Assembly (NCBI RefSeq): GCF_910589235.1
Contig: NC_060955.1
Coordinates: 8,445,694-8,509,693 of the forward strand
DNA: 64,000 nucleotides
Direction of reading: 5' to 3'
Origin: Vespa crabro
Lineage: Eukaryota > Arthropoda > Insecta > Hymenoptera > Vespidae
Part shown: piece by piece, positions 51,152 through 61,695 of the stretch
How the letters are laid out: each line of letters opens with the position of its first letter
Position numbering within the stretch: position 1 is the stretch's first letter
Notes under the pieces: model-generated
What the model saw: only the letters and a program-made list of their open reading frames with translations
Told to the model about the DNA's origin: nothing
Databases searched by the model: none
Translations under genes and position numbers: made by a program

Positions 51152-51217
51152 GTTTCCTGCTTGCATCTTCAGAAATAAATAAAAATGTTGAGTATGCTAT
51201 CACTTTGTCTCGGACTG
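51152..51217 (-). repeat. Right terminal inverted repeat of the Tc1-type element
   Basis: Reverse complement of the left end, bordered by TA at 51,218-51,219. Confidence 0.88.
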
Positions 51218-51219
51218 TA

Positions 51220-51862
51220 TATAATATACAATCATTTTATTTTAATCACTTTAGGTATTTTTTATGATTTTTTTCATGATGATAGTTGATTAAATCCGAT
51301 TTTCTATATAACAAATTCAATTACAGTTATTCTAACCAAATAAACAGAACATTACTTACACTTTTATAGAAACAGTACAATATCATATATTATTTTGGCG
51401 GCTAATTTGATTTTAATCATATATACATAAGCTATATTCTATAGATAGATAAATGAACGTAGTTATTTTGGATTAAAATAGATTTAAAAACCTATACTTT
51501 CAAAACATAATTCTCTTGCAATTTTTTTTTGTATAATCTTTTTTTGCAAGTACTAAACTTCGCTGACGACCAAACCGTCTCAACAAATATAGTTCTTTTT
51601 TTGATGTTCCGACTACAGCGTCACAGCATTGAAACATCACAGTAGTTCTTATCTTGCACACCATGTTCGCTATAGTATTTCTTATATTTCATTGAAATTA
51701 TGGTCAATAGAGGGCGCACTCTGTAGTTTATAGATTTACAGCGAAGATATCAACTGTCGAAAATTCTTATAAAAATATTTCTTTTTTAACTGTCTTATAA
51801 ATGTACAGTATAAAATAATTATCTTATTTTTCACTATTTTATATCTCACTTTTTTCGTTATA
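51220..51862. other. Upstream region of HPF1
   Basis: AT-rich sequence between the Tc1 element and the HPF1 start. It presumably contains the promoter and 5' UTR of HPF1. I see no strong TATA box; AT content makes one hard to judge. Confidence 0.4.
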
Positions 51863-54423
51863 ATGTCAGAAGATTATAAAGATAAAGCGTTTCTTGCTTA
51901 CAAAAATGATTCACGAATACCTTGTCGATATGGCGCGAAATGTTATCAAAAAAATTCATTACACCATAATAAGTATAAACACCCTTTTTCGACTAAAAAA
52001 GTATGATATCATTTTTATTATTTTTAATATTATAAACTTTATTATTTTAATATTATATTTAATATTATAATATTATATGTTTATTATCTTTTAATATTAT
52101 AAAAATATAAGATACATTTTTTGAAGGCTTTTTACATATTATCAATAGATTTTCTTATACAAGGTCTAGCATGTAATTGAAAGCTGTTCGATTACTGCGT
52201 AAATAATGATTTTAATGAAAAATGTTTCAGATAAAAGTTGAATGATTACGAACATAATTTGACGTGATTAGTTTTTTGGTAGAAGAATGCGTAAAAGATA
52301 CATAAAAATCAAATTTGTTATTTTTAAGTCGAATCATATATTTTTTATTACATTAGTCGATCCAGCTTATAATTCTGTATAAAAAGATATTAAATTATTT
52401 ATGTTGAAAAACTATTAGTTTAGGAGATATTTTAATTTCGATAAGGAATTATGTACATTAAAGTGTAGTGAGAATAATAGTAAATAAATATTAGTAATAA
52501 TAGTTTCTTATTGTTCTTATGATTAAATTAAAATATCTCCTAAACTAATCATTTTTCAACATATATGGGTTAATCCTTTTTTATAGAAATTGTCAAGCTT
52601 TATTAACTAAAGCATTAAAAAACATATGATTCCGTTTAAGAAACCAAAGTTAACATTCATATGAATTTTACATGTTCACTTGTACAAAAAAACTAATAAT
52701 ATTAGAATATACTCTCCTCAAAATTTAACTTCTATCTAAAATGTTTTTAAAATCATTACTTATACAGTAATTGTAATGATTTTAGTTACATATTTCACTC
52801 TGTATTTCAACATTAATTCTATGATAGTTATATTTTTTGATTTTTAATGTATAACTACAATATTAATTTGTTGAGGTATCAAAAATATATATTTATAAAA
52901 ATATATTTTATTTATAGAAAGAAGCCAAAGTTAGTCAAAAAACATTAATTGGGAATAAAAGAAAATTTGAAGAAATAAATGATAATAAGAAAGAAGCAGA
53001 TTCTGTTTCTGTTTCGAGTAAAATTCAAAAAGTTAAGACTAATGTTCCTAATGCTGATGTAAATAATTCAGAACATACTGATAATATAGAAACAGATAAT
53101 GAACATTTAATTACAACATCAAATAATGAGAAAATGGTTGAAGACAATATAGAAGAAATAAAAGAAAAATCTTGTACCTCACTTGATAATAGTAATCAGA
53201 CAGACAGTGATGATTCTTGTATAATATTATCTCCAAATTGTATGAAAGAAAGTATTAAAAATTTATTCTTAGTTCAAATGCCAGAAGATTTCTACCAATT
53301 TTATGAGTTTTGCAAACTTATTTCCAAAAATGCAGCATTGAGGGCACTAAAATCCGTTCATCTCAATCTCGTAGGTCCTTTCGATATTTTAGATAATAAA
53401 TTAAAAAGTTTTAAAAATAAAGATAAAGAAAAATATCTTGGACATTGGAGATATTATTATGATCCACCAGAATTTCAAGTATGTATTAAACTAAATATTT
53501 AAATACAGTTATTTTCAAAATCTTTAATAAATAATTAAAAGCATCATAATGAGATTTTTGTCATTATGTATATATTCATCTCTTTTATAGACAATTATTA
53601 CAGGAGAAAAAGATGGTTTACATCTTGGATATTGGAGAGATGAGCCTAATGAAAAGCCAATATTTGTAGTAAAAAATAAAGCAGATGTAAATTGTATAAT
53701 ACAACCTGAGGCAGAAAATGTATTTGGTGCAGTTAAGTAAGTATGTATTCAAACATAAAATTTTTAACTTTCATACAATATTTTAAAATACTGTTTATAT
53801 AATTGCAGTGTTTGTATCGAAGATGCATTGAAAACGGCCAATCTATTCGAAAAGACAAGTATATTACAACTTCAAAAACAATTAAAAGAATTTGCTCAGA
53901 AACATAATATAACTTTAGAAAGCAAAACAGACAAAATGATAAATCGGGAGAAGAAAGTCGTTGCAAGGACATTTCATAAAGCTGGGATCGTTGTACCATA
54001 TAATAAGAAAACACAATTAGGTTATAGAGAATTATCAGTGACTGACAGTAAGAAACTTCTACTCTATTTCTACTACATATCTATTTATAACTACAGTATA
54101 ATTTTACTATTGATATTTTAGAAGAATTACAACAAATATTTAAGAAAATAGATGAGGCAAATTCCTTAGAAGAGCGTAAAAAAGCAATGTCTAAACTCGA
54201 TGAAGTTGTACGCCTCGCAACAATAGCTGCAGATGAATGTGACTTCGGAACTTGTTTAGAATTGGCACATGATCTGTTTTCTAGTGGTAATGTGCATATT
54301 GAAAAGACAGCATTGCAAATGTTTTCCATTGCTTACACGCATCTTAATCGTCCAGAATTTTTAGAAATAATTAAGGTACACTTGAAGAATAGAAAACGTG
54401 GTAATGACTTAACCGTCATTTAA
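51863..54423 (+). CDS. HPF1: HPF1 (histone PARylation factor 1) with N-terminal PBZ zinc finger
   Basis: Five exons give a 461-residue protein: 51,863-52,000; 52,918-53,478; 53,591-53,736; 53,809-54,047; 54,122-54,423. Phases match throughout. Exon 1 encodes a PBZ finger, CRYGAKCYQKNSLHHNKYKH, with zinc ligands Cys21, Cys27, His34 and His40 in the exact C-x5-C-x6-H-x5-H spacing that binds poly(ADP-ribose). A Lys/Glu/Asn-rich linker (about 47-120) follows, then the HPF1 core with MPEDFYQFYEFCKL, LVGPFDIL, HWRYYYDPPEFQ, KKVVARTFHKAGIVVP and LGYRELSVTD. Near the C-terminus ADECDFG holds Asp399-Glu400, matching the human catalytic pair ending in Glu284, which completes the PARP1/PARP2 active site and directs ADP-ribose to serine. 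It acts in the nucleus at DNA breaks. Human HPF1 (346 residues) lacks the finger, and insect proteins are known to carry it. All parts appear intact. Confidence 0.95.
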
Positions 54424-55207
54424 AATTTTTTAATCTTAAAATATATAATTTTAATGCAAGCTTTAATTAATTATAAATGCCAGATAATATACTTATGAAA
54501 TTATTTAATAATACTTATGTAAGGCATACATCTATAATATTATAAGATTAAAAAAATTTATATTTTAATAAATTTATTTAATAACAGTGATGAGAATTTA
54601 TTCAAAATAAACTATCCGCTTTAATCTTAGAAGAAATAATTAGAGGAAGATACATAGGTGTAACTCTAATTTTCTTAAAACTGGATTAAATAGATTTACT
54701 TTCTGTATTTAAATCCTAGATATTTATTTCCAAATATCATAAATATTTATAAAATTGTTTGTTGAAATATACTTTTATAATAAATTTCCTGAATTATTAT
54801 CCTGAAATGTTAAGTTCCTAGTATCGGTTCTAACGAAATGAACCAAACATTTAATAGTATCGTATTACAAATTGATTTATTAAGGTAATTGGTTTCTTAT
54901 TTCCAAATCATCTCGAACAATTGAATCATTGATATTCTCAATGAATTTTATTCTTCATCTACAAACGAATGGCTGACCAAAATTATCGATGAGCTATAAA
55001 TGTAAGTAACGTCATTAGAAGCTGAACGTAGCACGTGCCATCATCGAAGTAAAAAGCACAAGAAAATAGGGCGGTTACGAAGAAGAGTCGAGAGGAGAGG
55101 TAAGAACAGGATAAGAAAAAAGAAAAGAGATAGAAGAAGAAGGAGTAATGGTAGAGCAGGGGAAGCGACTGCCGTTAAATCGTACGTCGAATGATGCAAA
55201 AGTTAAA
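54424..55207. other. HPF1 3' flank and intergenic region
   Basis: Very AT-rich after the HPF1 stop. It probably includes the 3' UTR (AATAAA-like sequences are present but not unique). The last 200 bases rise in GC and contain purine-rich and CACGTG-like sequence leading into the next promoter. Confidence 0.5.
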
Positions 55208-55215
55208 TATAAAAG
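55208..55215 (+). promoter_or_regulatory. TATA box (TATAAAAG) of upstream promoter
   Basis: TATAAAAG stands just before a GC-rich segment (GCGCCGGCTAGCGTCGCGGC) and a CCAAT sequence. A transcription start about 30 bases downstream, near 55,240, would give a 5' UTR exon that ends at the strong donor at 55,607. Confidence 0.5.
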
Positions 55216-55239
55216 CGCCGGCTAGCGTCGCGGCGCCTA

Positions 55240-55606
55240 CCGTGGACCAATGACACGGTGTTGAAGACAGTCTCTTCATGAACTTGGTCACGGACTGGAG
55301 ATAGACGATTCGGTTTTCCTACGATAGACGCTTTGGTTTGTTTTTTCTTCGTACGATTTTTTTACTTACGTTTCTGTATTTGGATTGTGGACAAATTTAT
55401 TCGATAAAGTTTTTTTTAGTGCTCTACATTATTATCATTCATATTATTCTTCAGGAGAGATTTTAGCGAAAATTGCACATCCATAAAAAGGAGCACAAGG
55501 ATTACATCAGAAGTGCGTTTACGAAGCCATTTCGAGTGAATTTGTTTGATCAGAGCACGTTAAATTTCACCATTGATTACACTGACGTTTACTTCGGGAT
55601 TTGTCG
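55240..55606 (+). other. Probable untranslated first exon
   Basis: Sequence of higher GC content than the surroundings starts after a TATA box and ends in TTGTCG|GTGAGT, a consensus splice donor. It contains no long open frame. The next acceptor on this strand that fits is at 58,157, in front of the coding exon starting at 58,158. The start coordinate is an estimate from the TATA box. Confidence 0.45.
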
Positions 55607-56713
55607 GTGAGTATTGATTTTACTCTTATAGATCTTATTCATTGAATTTGGCTAGATAAGTTTGTATAGAAAAATAATAATCACTCGATATGTAGAATGG
55701 ATCCTACTCTAAATAGGAATCCACATTTTCTTGCTATTTGGATATAACAAATATTCGAGATGTTAGTGCTATTGGTGCTTTTAATTAGATCGTATGTTAG
55801 CGAATTAAAAAAAACAAGTTTGCGACATCATTGTGATTCACGTGGGTGAATATTAGCAATGGATGAGTTCCAATAATTGCCCATTGCTGGGCCAATGTGA
55901 GCAACCTCTGTCAACGACATCCGTTCCGAACGGGACTATTTCTGATCACCAATTCGGCAGAGATTTTATTTTTGGACGCAGCATCTAAGGTCCAGGATCC
56001 AGAGACTGGTGCTGCGCCGTTTTATGTCTCTTCCATCGAATAATCCATCTCGAAATCGAACTCAATTTTCGATTCAATATTTCTTCGAGAATGATCTAAT
56101 CTTTTGATATTTGCATAAAATTTAGACAATGAACTAAAAAAAAAAAATTTGTGTGCTAAGACAGAGTTTGCCAGTATATTAGCATAATACATGTCAAAAG
56201 AAAAACGTACTTTGATATTCGTAAATTTACATTTTACCTATTTCGAAAACGAATGTCTATCTCGATTTTTGTTACAAGTATAGCATAGTATTACCTTTAA
56301 TTACTTATGCATTTTCTAACATTATGTTACGAAATCATTTCTTGATATATATAATAATCTTTAAATTATGTAAATTATATTCATATCTCTCTACATCTCG
56401 TAAATAGTGTTATGTAATTTGTGAATAATTTTTTTTTTACTATAGCAAACAAAATTCTAATCGATCAAAATTGATTACAATTATTAGTAAGATGTATTTC
56501 ACTTTGAATATTACATTTATATTACAAGCCGATCACTTTAATTATCCGGACAATTTTCTGGTATATGTTTTGCAAATGTATGTATATTATATTTATTTTT
56601 GTCCGTTTAATGGGTCATGGTCATAATCGAAGGTACCGCCAACTATCTTCAGACTGGAGAACGTTTTTGAAGAAACGAAATATTTGTGGAAATGCTGATA
56701 TCAGTGACAGCAT

Positions 56714-56781
<68 letters not shown>

Positions 56782-56800
56782 CAGATAGATAGATAAATAC

Positions 56801-56859
<59 letters not shown>

Positions 56860-58157
56860 GGAGTGCCGAAAACAAAAATTACGCACGTGCACACGTGTCT
56901 GTGATGTGACTGGAAGGGCGATCGCGGCTGCTAATATGTGTGTCTGTCACTTTCTAAAATATCTGATGCACTCATCGTGAATATACCTGGTGGTGGTTTG
57001 TCGGACGCTTGTATATAAGCGTCGCAGTACGCAAAAATAGAAATGGTACTATATTTAGGCGGCCTACACTCGACATCCAACAAAGAACCTTAAGGTTTTC
57101 ATCTTATTCAATACTTTTAAATATATCGATATATTTTAAATAATTCAAAGGAGATTGTCGTTTAATTATACATCATGTAATATGTATTTGCTTGATGTAA
57201 AAATAGAATATGTATATATGTAACAGATAAGGCATAAAACGGACCATTTATAATTTTATACATTGAATAGTTATTCGTTTATCATTATTTTTCAATGACT
57301 ATAAACATCGTTTCAATGACTATAAGTATCGTTAATATGAATGATCTTTACACGCGTATGCACCTTCCAGGTGCCAAACCTTTTAGTATCAATGAACTCT
57401 TTCTGAATCTAAAACTTCTTACAGAAGTTCTACAAATGCTTTCTTGGTCTAACGTACGTTTTAATTATAACAAAGACTTAACAATTTGAAGTCAGAATAT
57501 TGTATTGACAATAGTAAATAAAATTAAGTCAAGAAAATTAAAACTATCTTTTAAAGTTTTTAAATAAATAATTATCAAATTAAAAAAAATAGTGATAATA
57601 GATCTGTTAAATTGTAATTCAATTCGCAACTAATTGATTACAATAACTAAATAACAATGACTTGGCTTTATTGATGACAATTGTCAAACATCTAATTTAC
57701 ATCTGGTATATATATATTTTATGACAAAACGTTCTGATTTCATATTAATGTATAAGAATTCATAGATACGTGCTAACAATGTAGGCACCCTATTTCAAGA
57801 TACTTTTGGCCTGGAGCCATCCAGATTTACTCATCTCACTGTCACTATGCGACCCAGAGTTTGGTCGATTGATTTCTCTTAGAATGTATAGGTGCATATG
57901 CAAGTCTTTAAGTATAGCCAAATAACTATCTTGTAATCCTCGGATTATCTCAAACTTTGATTTTCAATTGTTCCTAATCCTTTCGTACAAATCTATAGAA
58001 TTGTTAAGAAGAATTGAAAATAATAATTACTTCAATTCACTTTTAGCTAATTCTTCTTTTAATAATTTTTTTTTTACTTTACCGACGTTTAAATACTGAA
58101 AAAATGATTTAAGATATATGATGTCAAGTCAGTCTTACTATTTATTTTGTTTTGCAG
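55607..58157 (+). other. Putative intron containing GATA and GA microsatellites
   Basis: Bounded by gtgagt (55,607) and tttgcag (58,157). It contains a (GATA)n tract at 56,719-56,797 followed by (GA)n at 56,801-56,854. A GC-rich patch at 55,850-56,050 includes a 41-codon ATG frame (55,863-55,988, starting MSSNNCPLLGQCEQPL). That frame is too short for confidence; it might be a small ORF or an alternative exon. Confidence 0.45.
56719..56854. repeat. Compound (GATA)n (GA)n microsatellite
   Basis: About 20 GATA/GACA units are followed by a GAGA run broken by one AAA. It translates on the minus strand into Ser-Ile-Tyr-Leu repeats with no coding significance. Confidence 0.95.
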
Positions 58158-59098
58158 TAATGATAGAAATCAAGAAGAGGTGCAGAACATTTCGAAATAG
58201 CTAAGCGTAATGTCACAGCATCCGTCTAGACCGCCAGGAGGTCATGGACCTCCCGGCGCTTCCTCAGGTAGAACCAGTACGCCAAGTGGACCAAACACAT
58301 CCACTCCGTCGAACATGTTCAAACCACCGTCGGTATATTCGCCTTCCTCTTCACGAAGACCACCGACACCTGTCCATCATACCCGTCCAATGTCACCACA
58401 TTCATATCCTGGTGTGGTTCATTCAATGAGTCCTGTACCGATCGGAATGCCAATTTCACCTGGGTTGTCACCAGTTTTTGGTTATCCACCGCATAATTAC
58501 ATTCAATGTCCAAGACCACGATGGCCATCGTCTCTTGCTCAAGGAAATCAATCTCCTCGACCATTTATACCAGTACAGGTTAGTACAGCAATAGCAATAC
58601 TAATACCAATATCAATCACTTATTATGCGAGACTTATAATTGTCAATATTGGTGTTAGTAGTCACGCTATCGTATCATTAGTTCTTCAAATATAGTTAGT
58701 CTTATCTTGACATTTAGTATCGATTTACTAGCAACATGCTATCTTGTACATTTGTAGATATGATAGAAAATATAAATTAATTTTTATTATGTTTATATTT
58801 TATAAACAAATTGCGAGTTGCATATAATAATAAATATTTTATTCAAAAAATAATTATATGCTTATATAGAATCCACTTGGAACCGATATAATATCACCTG
58901 TACCCTGTGCGCCACCGGAATACTTGATAGCACCTTATAGATCCGGTGATTACGAATATATTAGTGTGCCATTGGATCACACACCAGTCGATGAAGAATC
59001 CAGTGGTCCTAGTACTGCAGAAATTATCGCCAGTCAAAGCCAAAATTATGTTGATGAGAAACTTGCCGAATATCAGGCTACGATACAACAATTACAAG
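58158..59098 (+). CDS. Alternative N-terminus A of a cytoskeletal-type protein, two exons (partial)
   Basis: Coding starts at ATG 58,210, after an in-frame TAG at 58,198-58,200. Exon 58,158-58,578 encodes 123 residues rich in Pro, Ser, Gly and His, beginning MSQHPSRPPGGHGPPGASSG. It ends in phase 0 (CAG|gttagt). The next exon, 58,870-59,098, adds NPLGTDIISPVPCAPPEYLI through to QNYVDEKLAEYQATIQQLQ, where a helix or coiled coil begins, and leaves in phase 1 (caag|gtaagc). The tail QQLQ plus a phase-1 G could read into Asp-Glu-Gln, as in the stretch just before the first CH domain of nesprin-1 (RLQDEQEIVQKRTF in human). On that basis Msp300/nesprin, or a related spectraplakin, is proposed. The downstream exons are outside the window and the name is not proven. 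Confidence 0.7.
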
Positions 59099-60044
59099 GT
59101 AAGCAAACGTTTGCTTTGAATCTGATAATTTAATTCTGACCTTTATTTCAAAGATCTTGACGAAGAAACCTTCTAATTGTTTTTCCGTTCGCACTGGTAT
59201 CTATGCCAGAACATAATCAAGCGCATACATAACTGCCGTGAACCAATTTCTCACCACTTGTTGCTCAAACGTCATTCCAGATTTCACGTTTCTATGATGT
59301 TCTATCCTATCAATAGAAAATTTTAAGTCTTATTATTATTTTTATTTTTTTTGTACATGGAAAATGTAATAAATCTCTCGTGATTATTTATAAAATATTT
59401 AGATCATTATGCACAAAAAATAGGTCATAAAAATTAATTAGAAACATTTGATTCAAAACTCTTTTTGAGCACCTGAATCGAAGTTCTCATTTCGTACGTA
59501 AATTGAGCAACGTTGATTACATGCTTATCGAGTCTTAAAAGTAAAAATATGATTGCAATGCTTATCAATTTAAAGTGAGTAATATTATAATGACTGGCAT
59601 TAAGTACAAAGATAAAAGTAGAATGAAAATAAAAGAAATGAAGAGATTGATCGATTAAGACGCGATATAGGGTGGTCGTTAAGTCGTTAGAATATCGTAA
59701 GAACTTTTATTACATTTTTCATTTCGCAAAAATAAATTATGATAACTTGTCGATAAAATAGAAACAGGCCGTCCTATTCACGATTAAAACTCTTATTCCA
59801 AGTACGGATCGATCGTACTGATTTTTATGCGAGATAAATTTTACCCTGTCCACCATCACAAGAAAAACTAGCTTTAAAAGTCCGATCGATTGGACGTGAA
59901 AATGAAAAAAATATTCGTTTATGAGACTAGTTACATAAGAACAATGCGACTAGACTTGAATTAATCGGAAAGAAAGGAAGAAGGATAGAAGAGAAATAAA
60001 GATGGTAATGGAGAGAAAAAGAGAGAAAGGGAGAGAGAGAGGGA

Positions 60045-60084
<40 letters not shown>

Positions 60085-60527
60085 CAGGATAAGAGGATTG
60101 ATCGAGAAGGTTTCGTATAGAGAATATAGGAGAGGGGAGAAATGCCGATTCCATCGACGTCAATGCCAAAACCGCTTCGACGCTGTCGTCGTTTATGTTA
60201 TTACGCTGACTGACTCGTTATCCTCATTTTCGTTGTCGTATTTGTTGTTGCCTCTGTTATCCTCGTTATCCTTGTATCTTCGTCATCGTACTCGTCGTTG
60301 TCGTTGCCTTTATAATAGTGACGGAGAGCGCGGGCGGTGGGACTTGCGAACAAGGTGGAAGCAACATCGCTTGAAGTGCCTCCAGTATCGAACCGACGCT
60401 CGTCGTGCGCGGGCACAGTACGTTCCTTTATGTATATACGTGCATTCCATATACTCAGGCACGCACGCGCGACATTTGCATACGCGTTACGTGCCGTCTC
60501 CAGTACGTAATCCGAAGTAATACGTGT
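59099..60527 (+). other. Intron of isoform A and upstream region of isoform B
   Basis: This begins with gtaagc. It contains a purine-rich (GA)n tract at 60,043-60,079 and then a GC-rich region (60,300-60,500) leading to the second promoter. Open frames on both strands at 60,002-60,557 overlap the tract and one another; I do not regard them as genes. Confidence 0.5.
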
Positions 60528-60536
60528 TATATAAAA
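60528..60536 (+). promoter_or_regulatory. TATA box (TATATAAAA) of the internal promoter
   Basis: A consensus TATA box lies about 460 bases before the second ATG. Transcription from about 60,560 would produce a 5' UTR containing a (TC)n tract (60,707-60,770) and an upstream ATG frame. It fits an alternative promoter for the exon at 60,993-61,695. Confidence 0.5.
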
Positions 60537-60706
60537 TTGAGCCAGACATATTAACACATATTAATAAAGAAGAACGAACCGGGCCGGTGTGAACAGGCTA
60601 CCAAAAGTAGTACCAGCAACAGCAAAAACAGCAGCTGTCCCTGTCGATGCGGACGACCGAACGTCGAGAGGGTGCGGTGTCAACGGCGCGTGAAGAATAT
60701 TTTTTT

Positions 60707-60712
60707 TCTCTC

Positions 60713-60765
<53 letters not shown>

Positions 60766-60770
60766 TTTCT
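60707..60770. repeat. (TC)n microsatellite in putative 5' UTR
   Basis: A TC run with a few TTTC interruptions lies between the TATA box at 60,528 and the ATG at 60,993, so it would be transcribed in isoform B. Confidence 0.9.
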
Positions 60771-60992
60771 ATACAGTACATGGGGTGTGGTATCCATTGA
60801 ACAGGTGTCTACTAATTGGTTTACATCTACGAAAGAATCAAAAAGAGCCGAGACTCTTCAATGAAGAAGACCGGAAGAGACGGCATTTGTAGAAAACATC
60901 GCTCGACGATCGTGAGGTCAACTTTCAATGGGATGACTGTACAGTAAATGAATCGAGCTCGATCCTCGCGAGCATAAATTAAACATAAAAAT

Positions 60993-61695
60993 ATGTCGCG
61001 ACAAGGCACTCCACCTAGGAACGAAGGTGGTCCTGATCGTCAGGATAGTCCTAGAACGCCACGTGGTGGTCGACTTCGAGATAGGGTGAACTTTTTCGAA
61101 CAAGTATGGACCGGTGGTCGAGGCTCACCAACAAGTACCGATGAACCTCCAGATGAAGTCGATTCCTCGCGTGCTCGTGTCTTCCGTTCATCATATGCGA
61201 GACCATCGTCAAGAACCAGCGATTCCTCCTTCGAAGAAAGTTTCGAGAGACTTATTGAAGAGGGTGATCTAAATGGCGCTAAAGTCGTCAAATTTGAGAA
61301 GGTCATCGTTAGAAAAAGTACTAGAGAAATAATCTCGTCGACCTCCATAAATGATCCTAATGTTTCTACAAGTGACCCGATCGTATTCCCGGAAATGAGT
61401 AGGACACCGAGCGAGGAACACGCCCTTGAAGACTCCGCTTATCAGAGTCATAGTCACGGTGCTCAAAGTCATGGTGGTAGTAAGTCCAGTTCGGTAACAT
61501 CCTTTACTAAATTTCCATCGGAAGAGAATTTCTTTCAAAGAAGAGACAGTAATTCTCAACATTTTTCACCGGACGATCGACCACCATCCGTTTGGTACGC
61601 GGAATATCGTAACCAGAGTTTTCAGAATGTCGCTGCTAGAATGGAACACCTACGTAGCAGGAGCCAATACGATGCGCATATCGCTCAGATCAAAG
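60993..61695 (+). CDS. Alternative N-terminus B of the same downstream gene (partial)
   Basis: ATG at 60,993 follows an in-frame TAA at 60,975-60,977. The exon encodes 234 residues plus one base and exits at AAAG|GTATC in phase 1, the same phase as isoform A. It opens MSRQGTPPRNEGG and soon has GRLRDRVNFFEQVWTG, a compact segment that may be a helical motif. Ser/Glu-rich sequence with VVKFEKVIVRKSTREI follows, then many Ser/His residues, then SVWYAEYRNQSFQNVAARME and HLRSRSQYDAHIAQIK, which looks like the start of a helix. Residues IAQIK followed by a G-starting codon again fit an Asp just before a CH domain. The exon is uninterrupted and codon use is normal. The gene identity is inferred, with nesprin/Msp300 preferred. 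Confidence 0.7.

Larger units (their letters stand above)
49764..51217 (-). mobile_element. Dead Tc1-type element with visible terminal inverted repeats
   Basis: The ends are inverted copies. The left end starts CAGTCCTAAACAAAATAATA, and the right end, reverse complemented, starts CAGTCCGAGACAAAGTGATA. Both continue ACTCAACATTTTTATTTATT and then GAAGAT...GCAGGAAA, giving arms of about 66 bases. TA flanks each end (49,762-49,763 and 51,218-51,219), the expected target duplication. Total length is 1,454 bases. The minus-strand interior codes for a broken Tc1-like transposase: GRGKTLNKSEIDRIL (HTH start), FSDKKKFNLDGSDGW (first catalytic Asp kept), FQQNNASIHT (second Asp changed to Asn) and YSSDLNIIENV, with several stops. 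This is an immobile relic unless mobilised in trans. Confidence 0.9.

Noticed and set aside
57295..57489. 64-codon frame with repeated MTINIVSMTISIV
   Set aside because: It arises from a short local AT-rich duplication and starts at a non-ATG codon.
60002..60557. Overlapping frames of 118 and 172 codons on opposite strands
   Set aside because: Both depend on a GA tract or high GC content upstream of the internal promoter, and one starts at a non-ATG codon.
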